From Flavobacteriales bacterium UBA7666 (GTDB taxonomy: Bacteria; Bacteroidota; Bacteroidia; Flavobacteriales_D; Crocinitomicaceae): a stretch of DNA of 56,033 nucleotides. Positions within the stretch are counted from its first letter, which is position 1. Every line of letters begins with the position of its first letter. Below, in pieces: positions 7,858-17,240 of the stretch. Where the stretch lies: contig DLHO01000003.1 of assembly GCA_002483265.1 (NCBI GenBank), positions 1 through 56,033 of the forward strand, in the 5' to 3' direction. The notes under the pieces are model-generated. The model did no database searches, was not told the origin of the DNA, and was given only the letters and a program-made list of their open reading frames with translations. Both the position numbers and the translations under genes were made by a program.

Positions 7858-10188
7858 ATGAAATTTTATTTATTAGGAGTATTCATTTACTGCTCCATTT
7901 TGGCATATTCACAATGTCCAAATACTTATACCATTGTTGGTCAGGTAAGAGATATACATACTGATCAGGTGATTCCGAATGCTCGTGTTTCTATTCAGAC
8001 GAAAACGATAGAGACTGATTCAAATGGTTTTTTTCGCTTTGAAGATTTATGTCCCGGACGGATCAAATTACGCTGTGTTCCTCATTTTGGCTGTGAACCA
8101 ATGGATTTGGAGATTGGAGTTCCCTACAACGATTTGATCATTTTTAAAGTAGAGACACATCAGGTTGAGTTGGATGAATTACTGATTGAAGCTTACCGTT
8201 TTCCCAGAGAATCACAAGAATCCATGTCCTTAAAGACAAACGATATCACACAGATAAAGGGGAATACATTGGGCGAACAATTGATTCGTTTTCCTGGGGT
8301 GACAAGCTTGAGTACGGGATCTTCTATTGTGAAACCGGTTATAAACGGAATGCACAGTAACCGCTTGGTAGTTGTGAATAATGGGATTCGTCAGGAAGGA
8401 CAACAATGGGGAAGTGAGCATGCTCCGGAAATCGATCCGAATTTGGCAGGGAATCTAACGGTGATTCAAGGAGCTTCCGGCTTACAATATGGAACAGATG
8501 CAATCGGTGGAGTGATTTTGGTTTCACCGGATGAATTGCGTTACCAGAAAAATACAGCAGGATGGGTGAAGCTGAATGGAAATAGTAACGGTAGAGGAGG
8601 AGGAGGCTCAGGATTGATAGCTGGTTCATTCACAAAGTCGGGAAAATGGGCTTATCGTGTTCACGGAACCGGAAGGATCAATGGAACTCAGAAAGCACCA
8701 AACTACTGGATTAAGAATACAGCTTCCAATGAATACAGTTATAGTGCTGCTCTTGGTTACAAGGGTGAAAAGTTTGAAATGGATGTATTCTATACAAAGT
8801 ATTCAACCAATCTTGGAATTTTCACCGGTTCACATATCGGGAATTTATCCGATCTGAATGCGGCATTTACGGCTTCAACTCCAAAAGATACCGGTTCGTT
8901 TACTTATAAATTAGAGAATCCGAAACAATTGGTACAGCATGATTTGAGTAAAGTCCATTTGGCTTACAATTGGAATAAAAAGATCAAAACCAGTGTGGTT
9001 TACGGATATCAATTCAATTTAAGACAGGAATACGATTTGCATAAAGCTTACAACGATAGTATTGCGGCATTGAATTTACCTGCATTTGAGCTGAATCTCT
9101 GGACCAATTCACTGGAAGTAAAAACAGAGATCAAACATTCCAATCGTTTCAAAAGTGTTTTTGGTGTTTCAGGATTGGAGCAAAGCAATGCTTATTCCGG
9201 AAGGTTCTTCATTCCCAACTTTAAGAAACTTCAATTTGGAGGCTATTATCTAGGGACTTACGAGAATGAAAAATGGCTTGTTGACTTTGGCGTGCGTTAC
9301 GATTATTCGAAATTGCAGGTGTTTGTTTATGACGATAATATCTTGACAAAGCCCATTAAACAATTTCAGAATCCGAGTGCTTCAGCTGGAGTTTCGAGAC
9401 TTTTAGGTCATCACTGGATTGTGCGTCTGAACATGGGAACCGCATGGCGTCCTCCTTCCATTAATGAATTGTATAGTAATGGATTGCACCACGGTGCAGC
9501 TTCCATTGAAATTGGTGATGCGCAGTTGAAAAAAGAGATTGTTTACAATTCTCAGTTGGGTGTTCAATATAAGTCACATGTTGCAAAAGTAGATTTGTCG
9601 GTATTCTACAATTATTTTGACGGATACGTCAATCTTCAGCCATCGCTTCCTCCGATGTTGACAATTATCGGTGCTTTTCCGGTATTTCGTTATGTGCAAT
9701 CCAATGTACAGATTGCTGGTCTCAACGGAAGGGTAGAGATTCCGATTGGAAAATATGTTTCCTATCAGTTTCAGGGGAATTTATTATTTGGAACGGATTT
9801 GAGAACCAGTCAGTATTTGTATGGAATGCCATCGAACCGAATTACACAGCGTTTGCGATTTTCAACCGCACGAACCGGAACCAAGTTGAATTGCTTTGTG
9901 GAAGTTGAATTGTTGGATGTGTTTAAACAAAAGAGGTATGTTGCCAATTCAGATTACGTAGCTCCACCAAAAGGTTACGATCTGTTGAGTGCGCAAGCCG
10001 GAATTACTAAAAAGATGAACAACGGAGAAAATTTGCAGGTAGTGCTTGCATGCTCCAATTTGACAAATTTAAGTTACCGTGATTACATGAATCGTTTCCG
10101 GTATTTTACAGATGAATTAGGTCGGAATTGGACTATTAAGGTTCTAATTCCATTTTCAATTACAAAAAAAGAACAAAAGCATAGTTAG
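7858..10188 (+). CDS. TonB-dependent outer-membrane receptor, probable metal uptake
   Basis: 776 residues. Signal peptide to about residue 18, a CarboxypepD_reg-like domain (about 25-110; TIVGQVRDIHTDQVIPNARVSI), then the plug domain (about 125-225) and a 22-strand barrel ending in an aromatic strand (WTIKVLIPFS). The plug carries VKPVINGMHSNRLVVVNNGI followed by WGSEHAPEIDP, a pattern typical of ZnuD-like and copper-related receptors, where a conserved His in the HAP-like loop is found. Together with the His-rich protein upstream and the lipoprotein downstream this suggests a transition-metal or metallophore ligand; the exact ligand is inference. Confidence 0.85.
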   Translation: MKFYLLGVFIYCSILAYSQCPNTYTIVGQVRDIHTDQVIPNARVSIQTKTIETDSNGFFRFEDLCPGRIKLRCVPHFGCEPMDLEIGVPYNDLIIFKVETHQVELDELLIEAYRFPRESQESMSLKTNDITQIKGNTLGEQLIRFPGVTSLSTGSSIVKPVINGMHSNRLVVVNNGIRQEGQQWGSEHAPEIDPNLAGNLTVIQGASGLQYGTDAIGGVILVSPDELRYQKNTAGWVKLNGNSNGRGGGGSGLIAGSFTKSGKWAYRVHGTGRINGTQKAPNYWIKNTASNEYSYSAALGYKGEKFEMDVFYTKYSTNLGIFTGSHIGNLSDLNAAFTASTPKDTGSFTYKLENPKQLVQHDLSKVHLAYNWNKKIKTSVVYGYQFNLRQEYDLHKAYNDSIAALNLPAFELNLWTNSLEVKTEIKHSNRFKSVFGVSGLEQSNAYSGRFFIPNFKKLQFGGYYLGTYENEKWLVDFGVRYDYSKLQVFVYDDNILTKPIKQFQNPSASAGVSRLLGHHWIVRLNMGTAWRPPSINELYSNGLHHGAASIEIGDAQLKKEIVYNSQLGVQYKSHVAKVDLSVFYNYFDGYVNLQPSLPPMLTIIGAFPVFRYVQSNVQIAGLNGRVEIPIGKYVSYQFQGNLLFGTDLRTSQYLYGMPSNRITQRLRFSTARTGTKLNCFVEVELLDVFKQKRYVANSDYVAPPKGYDLLSAQAGITKKMNNGENLQVVLACSNLTNLSYRDYMNRFRYFTDELGRNWTIKVLIPFSITKKEQKHS

Positions 10189-10261
10189 TGAAGAATAAGT
10201 ATCCGTTTCACAAGACGGATAACTTAAGAAACAAACGTTAGCGCAGATAAAAAAAGATGAT

Positions 10262-10819
10262 ATGAAAAAAACAATGATGATTTTGAGCATACTAAGTTTA
10301 GCACTGGTAGCTTGTAAAAAAGAAAAGAAAAATACTGTTACAAACCCAACAAATCCGAATGAGGAAGAGTTAATAACAACGTTTAAGATCATATTTACAG
10401 ATGTAAATGGGGTATTGCCGAATGTTGAAGCGCAATTTGTAGATACGGATGGACCAGGGGGGAATAACCCAAGTGTGTTTGATACGATTCGTTTGGTTGC
10501 AAATGCAACTTACAATGCGTCAATTACTTTGTTGAATGAAAGCACTATTCCTACTCAAAATATTACGGAGGAAGTAGAAGAAGAGGGAGTAGATCATTTG
10601 TTTTGTTTTGATCTGACGAGTGGTTTAAATGCAGTAATTACAAGAACAGATCTGGATGCAAACAACCTGCCCATTGGAATTACAAGTCAGTGGGTACTTG
10701 GGAATGCTTCCACGGGAACTTCAACTATTCGTTTGAGACATCAGCCTGGAGTGAAAACGGGGCAGTGCGAACCTGGAGAAACCGATATTGAATTGAATTT
10801 CCATACCGTGATTCAATAA
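10262..10819 (+). CDS. lipoprotein linked to the TonB receptor
   Basis: 185 residues with lipobox LVAC (Cys18). The mature protein contains ITEEVEEEGVDHLFCF, PIGITSQW, TSTIRLRHQPG and GETDIELNF. These features recur in a Bacteroidota lipoprotein family often found beside TonB-dependent receptors and sometimes annotated as type 1 periplasmic-binding domain protein. The acidic run and conserved RHQPG would suit metal or metallophore binding at the cell surface, but no biochemical role is established here. It is 73 nt downstream of the receptor, and the gap contains only a short hairpin. A perfect palindrome ends the module. Confidence 0.75.
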   Translation: MKKTMMILSILSLALVACKKEKKNTVTNPTNPNEEELITTFKIIFTDVNGVLPNVEAQFVDTDGPGGNNPSVFDTIRLVANATYNASITLLNESTIPTQNITEEVEEEGVDHLFCFDLTSGLNAVITRTDLDANNLPIGITSQWVLGNASTGTSTIRLRHQPGVKTGQCEPGETDIELNFHTVIQ

Positions 10820-10825
10820 CAGATT

Positions 10826-10867
10826 AAAACACGTAGGGCCGCGATTAATCGCGGCCCTACGTGTTTT
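10826..10867. repeat. perfect 42-bp intergenic palindrome
   Basis: Left arm AAAACACGTAGGGCCGCGAT plus T (10826-10846), mirrored exactly at 10847-10867. It lies between two convergent genes and could terminate both. Confidence 0.9.
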
Positions 10868-10886
10868 ATTTCGATATGATTATTTA

Positions 10887-12335
10887 TTAATAATAAATCA
10901 AACGTTGAACTTTTGTAATGTGTTTCGCTAAACGAATTACTTGTTTCGTATATCCGAACTCATTGTCATACCAAGTATAAAGAACAACATTTTTCCCGTC
11001 AAGAGAAACGATTGTAGCATGAGAATCATAAACCGAACAACAAGTATTTCCGATAATATCACTTGATACCAATTCCGGATCGTAAGAATAAAAGATCTGG
11101 TTTACCAAATCACCTTCCAAAGAAGCCGTTCTTACAACATTGTTTACATCTTCAATTGTTGTTCCTTTTTTCAATTCCAATGAAAGGATTGCCAATGAAC
11201 CGTTTGGAGTAGGTACACGCACTGCATTTGCAGTCAATTTATCTTTCAAGTCAGGAATAACTTTCGTTACAGCTGCTCCGGCACCTGTTGAAGTAATTAC
11301 CATGTTGATAGCTGCAGAACGTCCTCTACGAGACGATTTATGCATGTTATCCAACAAGTTTTGGTCATTCGTATATGCGTGAACAGTTTCAATGTGTCCT
11401 TTTACAATTCCGAAAGCATCATTCACTACTTTCAAAATAGGAGAGATTGCGTTGGTTGTACAAGAAGCTGCAGAATAAATAGTTTCGTTCTCTACATCCA
11501 ATGCTCCTTGGTTGATACCATAAACTACATTTGGAATCTCTTTTCCCGGAGCAGTTAAAAGAACTTTGGAAACACCTTTTGCAGCCATGTGCTTAGATAA
11601 AGCTTCGCGGTTTGTGTAAACCCCTGTGTTATCAATAACTAAAGCATTGTCGATTCCATATTTTGTATAATCCACATCTTCTGGATTAGATGCATCAATC
11701 ATGTGAACGATTTGTCCGTTGATGATCAATGTTTTGTTTTCTAAATCTTCAACAACACTTCCTCTGAAAGCACCGTGAACAGAATCAGAACGCAACAAAG
11801 CTGCACGCTTAACGATATCTTTATCACTTGCACCACGTGTAACGATTGCACGTAAACGCAATTGTTGCCCTTTACCAGCTTGTTTGATTAACTCACGAGC
11901 AGCTAAACGACCAATACGACCGAAACCATACAAAACAACATCTCTTGGTTCAACAGAACCTGATGAGCTTGAGAATTTACCTAATTTAGAAGAAAGGAAA
12001 GATGCTTTAGAATCAAATGCATTTCCTTCAGCGATCCATTCACTGGATAATTTACCGATGTCAATTTTAGCAGGAGCTAAATCCATTTTTAACAATTCTT
12101 CTGCCAAAGCAGCTGTTGTTCCAATGTCGATAGGTTTCTTTACAACGTTCTTTGCATATTCATGCAAGTTCAGAATTTCTGAAATAGTAATGTCTGTAAG
12201 GTGATTACGGAACAATACCAATTCAATTCCTTTGTCGTAAAGCAATTCACCTACGTGACTTGACAATTTAACAGCAGCGCGTTCTTTCTGAACGTGCATG
12301 TTTAACTCTTTTTCATAGCCTAATGCAGCTTCCAT
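10887..12335 (-). CDS. gap: glyceraldehyde-3-phosphate dehydrogenase, long form
   Basis: 482 residues, against about 335 for standard GAPDH. The extra 130 N-terminal residues are the helical extension known from Bacteroidota and some other phyla. The NAD(P)-binding motif GFGRIGR is at 137-143. The catalytic Cys292 lies in SAASCTTNAISP and the catalytic His319 in ETVHAYTNDQ. The substrate loop STGAGAA and the late WYDNEFGYTKQ motif are intact. It converts glyceraldehyde-3-phosphate to 1,3-bisphosphoglycerate in glycolysis or gluconeogenesis; cofactor preference cannot be read reliably. It is monocistronic and convergent with the lipoprotein gene. Confidence 0.95.
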   Translation of the reverse strand: MEAALGYEKELNMHVQKERAAVKLSSHVGELLYDKGIELVLFRNHLTDITISEILNLHEYAKNVVKKPIDIGTTAALAEELLKMDLAPAKIDIGKLSSEWIAEGNAFDSKASFLSSKLGKFSSSSGSVEPRDVVLYGFGRIGRLAARELIKQAGKGQQLRLRAIVTRGASDKDIVKRAALLRSDSVHGAFRGSVVEDLENKTLIINGQIVHMIDASNPEDVDYTKYGIDNALVIDNTGVYTNREALSKHMAAKGVSKVLLTAPGKEIPNVVYGINQGALDVENETIYSAASCTTNAISPILKVVNDAFGIVKGHIETVHAYTNDQNLLDNMHKSSRRGRSAAINMVITSTGAGAAVTKVIPDLKDKLTANAVRVPTPNGSLAILSLELKKGTTIEDVNNVVRTASLEGDLVNQIFYSYDPELVSSDIIGNTCCSVYDSHATIVSLDGKNVVLYTWYDNEFGYTKQVIRLAKHITKVQRLIYY

Positions 12336-12368
12336 CTAACGGGTGTATTTATATTTAATTTATGTTCA

Positions 12369-12384
12369 ATCCGCCGTGGCGGAT
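12369..12384. repeat. short GC-rich hairpin upstream of gap
   Basis: ATCCGCC and GGCGGAT separated by GT, followed by a T-rich run on the plus strand. It lies in the 5' region of gap, so it could form in the gap leader. It could equally be a small dispersed palindrome; function unknown. Confidence 0.5.
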
Positions 12385-12486
12385 AATTTTTTATTCGTTT
12401 AATGTCTCATTATCCACTACCGCGGATATTTTTTTTCGAAATCAGTGATTTCTCTTATTTTCAACGAGATAGCATTTGTCTAAAGC

Positions 12487-12522
12487 AAAAAAGGCCGCCC
12501 GCGTTAGCAGACAGCCTTTTTT
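12487..12522 (-). terminator. rpoD terminator
   Basis: On the minus strand GGCTGTCTGC pairs with GCGGGCGGCC (12516-12507 with 12502-12493; three G-U pairs) and is followed by TTTTTT. A-rich flanks on the other side make it usable in both directions. Confidence 0.8.
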
Positions 12523-12523
12523 C

Positions 12524-13390
12524 TTATCCTAAATATGCTTTCAATAACTTATTTCGAGAGGTGTGTCGAAGACGTCTGATTGCCTTCTCCTTAATTTGTC
12601 TGACACGCTCACGCGTCAGATTAAACTTAGCACCAATCTCTTCAAGAGTTAAGCCGTGGTTCATTCCAATTCCGAAGAATAAACGAATGATCTCACGCTC
12701 TTTATCAGTCAATGTGCTTAATGAACGCTCAATCTCTCTTTGAAGAGACTCAGCCATCAATGCGTGGTCAGCCTTTGGTGAATCTGCGTTTGCCATAACA
12801 TCCATCAATGTACCACCATCTTCAGAAGAAGAAAGAGGAGCATCCATAGATACGTGACGACCGGAAACATTTAAGCTTTCCTTAATTTTATCTTCAGGAA
12901 CTTCTAAAGCCTCAGCTAACTCTTCAGCTGATGGTGGTCTTTCGAATTCTTGTTCCAATCTTGAAAATGCCTTGTTGATCTTATTTAAAGAACCAACTTG
13001 GTTTAATGGTAAACGTACAATACGCGCTTGTTCAGCTAAAGCTTGTAAGATCGATTGACGAATCCACCATACAGCATACGAAATGAATTTAAATCCACGC
13101 GTCTCATCAAATTTCTGTGCAGCTTTGATCAAACCTAAATTCCCTTCATTGATTAGATCGGGTAATGTCAATCCTTGATTTTGATACTGTTTTGCTACAG
13201 ACACGACGAAACGTAAATTCGCACGAGTTAATTTCTCTAATGCTCTTTGATCGCCTTGTTTGATTTTACGCGCCAATTCTACTTCTTCTTCGGCGGTGAT
13301 TAGCTCTTCTTTACCAATGTCTTGAAGATACTTGTCTAATGACTGGCTCTCACGATTGGTAATCGATTTTGTAATCTTAAGTTGTCTCAT
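12524..13390 (-). CDS. rpoD: primary RNA polymerase sigma factor RpoD
   Basis: 288 residues, the short primary sigma of Bacteroidota without region 1.1. Region 1.2 is near residues 17-50 (SLDKYLQDIGKEELITAEEE). Region 2 spans about 53-125, with NEGNLGLIKAAQKFDETRGF and FISYAVWWIRQSI, the core-binding and -10 melting segments. Region 3 is central and region 4 lies at about 225-288 (EIIRLFFGIG, LTLEEIGAKFNLTRERVRQIKEKAIRRLR). It should recognise the TTG / TAnnTTTG promoters seen throughout this window. A promoter of that type sits in front of it. Confidence 0.97.
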   Translation of the reverse strand: MRQLKITKSITNRESQSLDKYLQDIGKEELITAEEEVELARKIKQGDQRALEKLTRANLRFVVSVAKQYQNQGLTLPDLINEGNLGLIKAAQKFDETRGFKFISYAVWWIRQSILQALAEQARIVRLPLNQVGSLNKINKAFSRLEQEFERPPSAEELAEALEVPEDKIKESLNVSGRHVSMDAPLSSSEDGGTLMDVMANADSPKADHALMAESLQREIERSLSTLTDKEREIIRLFFGIGMNHGLTLEEIGAKFNLTRERVRQIKEKAIRRLRHTSRNKLLKAYLG

Positions 13391-13434
13391 GTAATGAACT
13401 CCGTTGTTTATAACGATTAATGAAAATCTGGGTG

Positions 13435-13466
13435 CAAAGTTACGACGAAATGCAAGTGATTTCCAA
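13435..13466 (-). promoter_or_regulatory. rpoD promoter
   Basis: On the minus strand TAACTTTG occupies 13442-13435, with TTG 21 nt upstream (13466-13464). The predicted leader is about 40 nt. The remaining gap to 13661 is AT-rich with a recurring TTTTTGAAC word and no ORF worth calling. Confidence 0.5.
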
Positions 13467-13661
13467 ATAAAAAAGGCAGATTTTCAAGAGATTTTCACCT
13501 CTCAAAAACCATGCCTTAACAATTTTTTCATATTCACTCCCGAATTCAGGGACTTTTCCTTCGGAAGTTCAATAATTTCAAATAGTTAAAAAAGTTCAAA
13601 TAGGTTTTACAACACAATTTTTTGAACCTTTTAAACCCAGTAACTTTTTGAACTTTTTTGG

Positions 13662-15131
13662 CTATAAGCCAAAACCAACGTATTCCTTCTTACCGCTTTC
13701 TGAAACAATCTCTAAAAGGATTCCTCCTTTTGTGGAATTCAGAAGTCGTGTAAGTTGTTCAACGGATTCAATTTGAGTTTGATTGATTTTGGTAATGATA
13801 TCCCCCTCAGTTAATCCGCTGGATTTTAATTTGCCGGGCTCTAAAGCTTTTACTTTCACGCCGAAATTGACATTCAATTCTTTCTTCTCCTTTGAAGTTA
13901 ATTCTGCAAATGTACCACCAAGCGCGGTCGTTTTGCTCATTTCTTCTTTTGATTTCAAGGCTGTTTCGCCATCAACAGATCTTAAAAGAATTTCTTTGAT
14001 CACTTCTGTTCCGTCTTCCGTTCTCAAAGTAAGATTCACTTTGTCACCAGGTCTGCGTTTTCCAATTTCTTCCTGTAGGGAAGCAACTGAATTCACATCT
14101 CGTGAACCTACTTTCAAAATGACCCAGTTTTTCTTTACACCAGCTTTGTCAGCTCCGCCTTCTTCCGTAACACTGGAAATGAAAACTCCCTTTGTAGAAG
14201 GTAGGTTGTTCTTCACTTTGATTTCCTGATTAATATCAGCGATCTGAACTCCTAAATATGCTCTTTGTACGATTCCGAAGTCGATAATGTCACGCATGAC
14301 TTTATTTACAAGATTCACAGGAACAGCAAAACTATAGCCTGAATAAGAGCCTGTTTGTGAGGCAATTGCTGTATTGATTCCAATCAATTCCCCTTTTGTA
14401 TTAACGAGAGCTCCTCCCGAGTTTCCTGGATTTACCGCTGCATCTGTTTGAATAAACGATTCGATTGGAACATTTGAGTTACTTGTTCTATCAGACAATA
14501 AATTGATGTTTCTGGCTTTGGCACTGACAATTCCCGCAGTAACTGTGGAAGTTAAGTTGAATGGATTCCCAACTGCCAATACCCATTCTCCAACGCGTAA
14601 ATCGTCACTGTTTCCAATGCTGATTGGCCTTAAGCCCGGAGCATCAATTTTTAATACCGCAATATCAGTTGATGGATCCGTTCCAATAACTGTTGCTGTG
14701 TATTTCGAATTGTCGTTCAGAATTACTTCAATTTCTGAAGCATCCTGAATTACGTGATTGTTGGTAACGATATATCCTTCGCTTGAAACAATGACTCCAG
14801 AGCCAGAGCCGCTTCCGTATTGTTTGTATTCGCGTCCTCCGGTTCCGGGTCCATAAAAGAATTCATAGAATGGATCTCGTTGAACCTGTGTTCGAACCAC
14901 TTTAGTGGTAACGTGTACTACGGAGTTGATTGTGTTTTCAGAAGCTTCAACAAAAGACGCTCCCTCAACCGGAGGCATTCCATTATAAGATACAGTTCTT
15001 GCCAAACGATTACCATCAATTACCTGTTCAGAAAGAGGAGCATCATACTTGTGAGATAAAAGGAAACCGAAAGCAAATGGAACCATTCCACCAACAATTC
15101 CCAGTCCAAGGTATTTCAATGAGTTGTTCAT
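13662..15131 (-). CDS. HtrA/DegQ-type periplasmic serine protease
   Basis: 489 residues. An N-terminal membrane anchor or uncleaved signal (about residues 5-25) is followed by a trypsin-like domain (about 60-285) and two PDZ domains (about 290-390 and 400-489). The catalytic triad is His126 (TNNHVI), Asp156 (STDIAVL) and Ser238 (NPGNSGG). It degrades or refolds damaged envelope proteins. The glycine- and serine-rich stretch GSGSGSG (107-113) precedes the core barrel. The gene is divergent from dapF, with a 127-nt shared upstream region. Confidence 0.95.
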   Translation of the reverse strand: MNNSLKYLGLGIVGGMVPFAFGFLLSHKYDAPLSEQVIDGNRLARTVSYNGMPPVEGASFVEASENTINSVVHVTTKVVRTQVQRDPFYEFFYGPGTGGREYKQYGSGSGSGVIVSSEGYIVTNNHVIQDASEIEVILNDNSKYTATVIGTDPSTDIAVLKIDAPGLRPISIGNSDDLRVGEWVLAVGNPFNLTSTVTAGIVSAKARNINLLSDRTSNSNVPIESFIQTDAAVNPGNSGGALVNTKGELIGINTAIASQTGSYSGYSFAVPVNLVNKVMRDIIDFGIVQRAYLGVQIADINQEIKVKNNLPSTKGVFISSVTEEGGADKAGVKKNWVILKVGSRDVNSVASLQEEIGKRRPGDKVNLTLRTEDGTEVIKEILLRSVDGETALKSKEEMSKTTALGGTFAELTSKEKKELNVNFGVKVKALEPGKLKSSGLTEGDIITKINQTQIESVEQLTRLLNSTKGGILLEIVSESGKKEYVGFGL

Positions 15132-15258
15132 GATATTAAATTAGTTTATGGTAAATTTCTACGCAATTATAACAGTAATCGCCTGATGATTGTTACTTTT
15201 GTGCTGTTAAAGATTGTTAAGCTATATTGGCTTGTAACTCAATCATAGCAAAGGATAT

Positions 15259-16038
15259 ATGAATTTACCATTTGTAAAATATCAGGGAACAGGAAACGAT
15301 TTTGTGATGATCGACAACCGTTCAGGAGAATGGGATAATCTTTCGGTTTCAACGATTCAATCGCTATGTGATCGCAGATTTGGTATTGGAGCAGATGGCC
15401 TGATAAAGATCAATTTCCTTTCAGGATTTGATTTCGAAGTGGATTATTACAATTCAGATGGTTCGAAGAGTTTTTGTGGAAATGGTGCACGCTGTTCGGT
15501 TGCTTTTGCTCATGAACTAGGAATTACAAAAGATTCGGTGAGTTTCATGGCAATTGACGGGGAGCATGAGGCTGTGAAAAAAGACGGATTGGTTTATCTG
15601 AAAATGAATGATGTATTGGAGATAGACGACTCTCAGAAAGAGTTTGTTCTGAATACCGGTTCTCCTCATTTTGTTCATTTCACTGAAAATGTAGTTGGTT
15701 TTGATATCGTAGCTTACGGAAAACAAATTCGTTATTCAGATAAGTATAAACAAGAAGGGATCAATGTGAATGCCATTCATCAGGTGGATGATCATTCCTT
15801 TGAAATCAGAACTTACGAGCGCGGTGTAGAAGACGAGACGCTAAGTTGCGGAACTGGAGTAACTGCTGCGGCACTTGCTTTGGGGAAGAAGAATCACATC
15901 GAAGGGGATTTTGGATACCAAGTGAAATCTCAAGGAGGAACCCTTTCTGTGAAGTTTACTCATACAGATTCCAAATTCACAAATATTTGGCTGATTGGTC
16001 CTGCAGTATCCGTTTTTAAAGGGGAGGTGAATGTCTAA
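15259..16038 (+). CDS. dapF: diaminopimelate epimerase
   Basis: Interconverts LL- and meso-diaminopimelate for lysine and peptidoglycan synthesis. 259 residues, normal size. The N-terminal FVKYQGTGNDFVMID motif, the first catalytic cysteine Cys73 in FCGNGARC, and the second, Cys197, in LSCGTGVTA are all present. A TATATTGG -7-like element lies about 25 nt before the ATG, and an earlier TACTTTTG at 15195-15202 is an alternative. The next gene starts inside the dapF stop (ATGTCTAA), so the two are co-translated. Confidence 0.97.
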   Translation: MNLPFVKYQGTGNDFVMIDNRSGEWDNLSVSTIQSLCDRRFGIGADGLIKINFLSGFDFEVDYYNSDGSKSFCGNGARCSVAFAHELGITKDSVSFMAIDGEHEAVKKDGLVYLKMNDVLEIDDSQKEFVLNTGSPHFVHFTENVVGFDIVAYGKQIRYSDKYKQEGINVNAIHQVDDHSFEIRTYERGVEDETLSCGTGVTAAALALGKKNHIEGDFGYQVKSQGGTLSVKFTHTDSKFTNIWLIGPAVSVFKGEVNV

Positions 16039-16531
16039 ATTTGACTTTAATTCCATTCATCTGGAATTACCGGAACAATTGCTTCAAAAAACCGTTATCT
16101 GGATTTGGAATGCAGATAAGATTCCCCCGCACATTGGAATTTCAACCGGTAAAGATTATTTCAGTTTAACTAATAGGAAGTCGGAACATTTACTAACTGC
16201 TTCGATGTTGAAGAAAGCCAAAAGATCGGCTATTCCTTTAGTTTTAATAGAAATCCCGAAAGAAGTGATTCAATTGGATCCTGTAATTGTTTTTTCAAAA
16301 TACGAACGGGCAATTGACGGAATTACGTGTTTGCATCCTGTTCGTGAAGTAATGCACCTGGATGGAGGAGTGAGCCAGTTAGCAAATTTGCTAACTTACT
16401 TAGAGTCTGCGAATCTTATACTTAAAGTAAGTGGTCTGAATTTACCTGAGGGTTATACCGGGATCCCTGAGTATACGATGGAAGATATCCTGAAGCGAAT
16501 CAATAATTTGAATAGAGAATTGAAAAAGTAA
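16031..16531 (+). CDS. unknown protein coupled to dapF
   Basis: 166 residues, soluble, without signal peptide. Visible features are an early WIWNADKIPPHIGIS stretch, a VIVFSKYERAIDGITCLHPVREVM segment, and a charged C-terminal helix (MEDILKRINNLNRELKK). I do not recognise the family. The 8-nt overlap with dapF implies coordinated expression, but gives no function. Transcription probably ends in the AT-rich inverted repeat immediately downstream. Confidence 0.75.
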   Translation: MSKFDFNSIHLELPEQLLQKTVIWIWNADKIPPHIGISTGKDYFSLTNRKSEHLLTASMLKKAKRSAIPLVLIEIPKEVIQLDPVIVFSKYERAIDGITCLHPVREVMHLDGGVSQLANLLTYLESANLILKVSGLNLPEGYTGIPEYTMEDILKRINNLNRELKK

Positions 16532-16599
16532 TTATCAATTGTTAATTCTCAAGAGGAGATCTCTGGTCTTGATAATTAAATCATTCCTAATTGATAATT
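16530..16599. repeat. nested AT-rich inverted repeat, copy 1
   Basis: Outer arms AATTATCAATT (16530-16540) and AATTGATAATT (16589-16599). Inner arms TTAATTCTCAAG (16542-16553) and CTTGATAATTAA (16568-16579). The same arrangement recurs at 36903 and 46031, each time immediately after a stop codon. Confidence 0.75.
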
Positions 16600-16700
16600 A
16601 CTCTTAGTAACTTGTTGAAAGAATTCAAATCGCCCGTTTCCATTCAAACAGTTTTTCATTTACATTTGAACGCTTTCTAAAAGCAATTAAAACGATTGTC

Positions 16701-17240
16701 ATGAGTTTAACCGGTAAATCCGTTTTCTTGCGTGCTGTTGAAAAGGAGGATGCGACTAAGTTGATGCTTTGGGAAAATAATCCGAAACATTGGAAGATTA
16801 CCGGAACAGAAGTACCGTTTTCATTTTCATCCATTTTGGAATACATTGATCAAGCGCAGCATATTCGCACGCATGGCCAGTTGAGAATGATGATTTGTAT
16901 GGTGGAAACCCGTGAACCTGTAGGAGCAATTGACTTGTATCAGGTAGATTTTAAACACCTTCGTGCAGCAGTTGGGATTTTAATAGCTGACGAAGACAAT
17001 AAGAATCATGGTTTTGCTTTTGAAGCACTCACAATCCTTGAAAAATATGCGACTCAAATATTAGCTTTACACAACCTGCATTGTTCCATACACAGTGACA
17101 ATTTGGCGAGTGTGGGATTGTTTGAAAAAGCAGGTTTTGAAAGAGTGGGAGTAAGAAAAGAATGGTACCTGGAAAAGGGTATTTGGTTGGATGAAATTTT
17201 ATATCAGAAATGTCTGGAAAGAAAAGAAACAAAAAAGTAG
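16701..17240 (+). CDS. GNAT-family N-acetyltransferase
   Basis: 179 residues of the RimJ/RimL/SpeG-like acetyltransferase fold. The N-terminus is LTGKSVFLRAVEKEDATKLMLWENN. The middle contains GAIDLYQVDFKHLRAAVGILIADEDNKNHGFAFEAL, where the acetyl-CoA pyrophosphate loop is degenerate (usually a Q/RxxGxG/A-like pattern). The C-terminal SDNLASVGLFEKAGFERVGVRKEWY motif is standard. Substrate not predictable. A TACATTTG element at 16661-16668 may serve it. Its last 31 nt overlap mltG. Confidence 0.88.
   Translation: MSLTGKSVFLRAVEKEDATKLMLWENNPKHWKITGTEVPFSFSSILEYIDQAQHIRTHGQLRMMICMVETREPVGAIDLYQVDFKHLRAAVGILIADEDNKNHGFAFEALTILEKYATQILALHNLHCSIHSDNLASVGLFEKAGFERVGVRKEWYLEKGIWLDEILYQKCLERKETKK

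Noticed and set aside
13783..14229. 148-codon open frame antisense to the HtrA gene
   Set aside because: It lies fully inside a strongly conserved gene with catalytic triad; its product has no signal, domain or own promoter.
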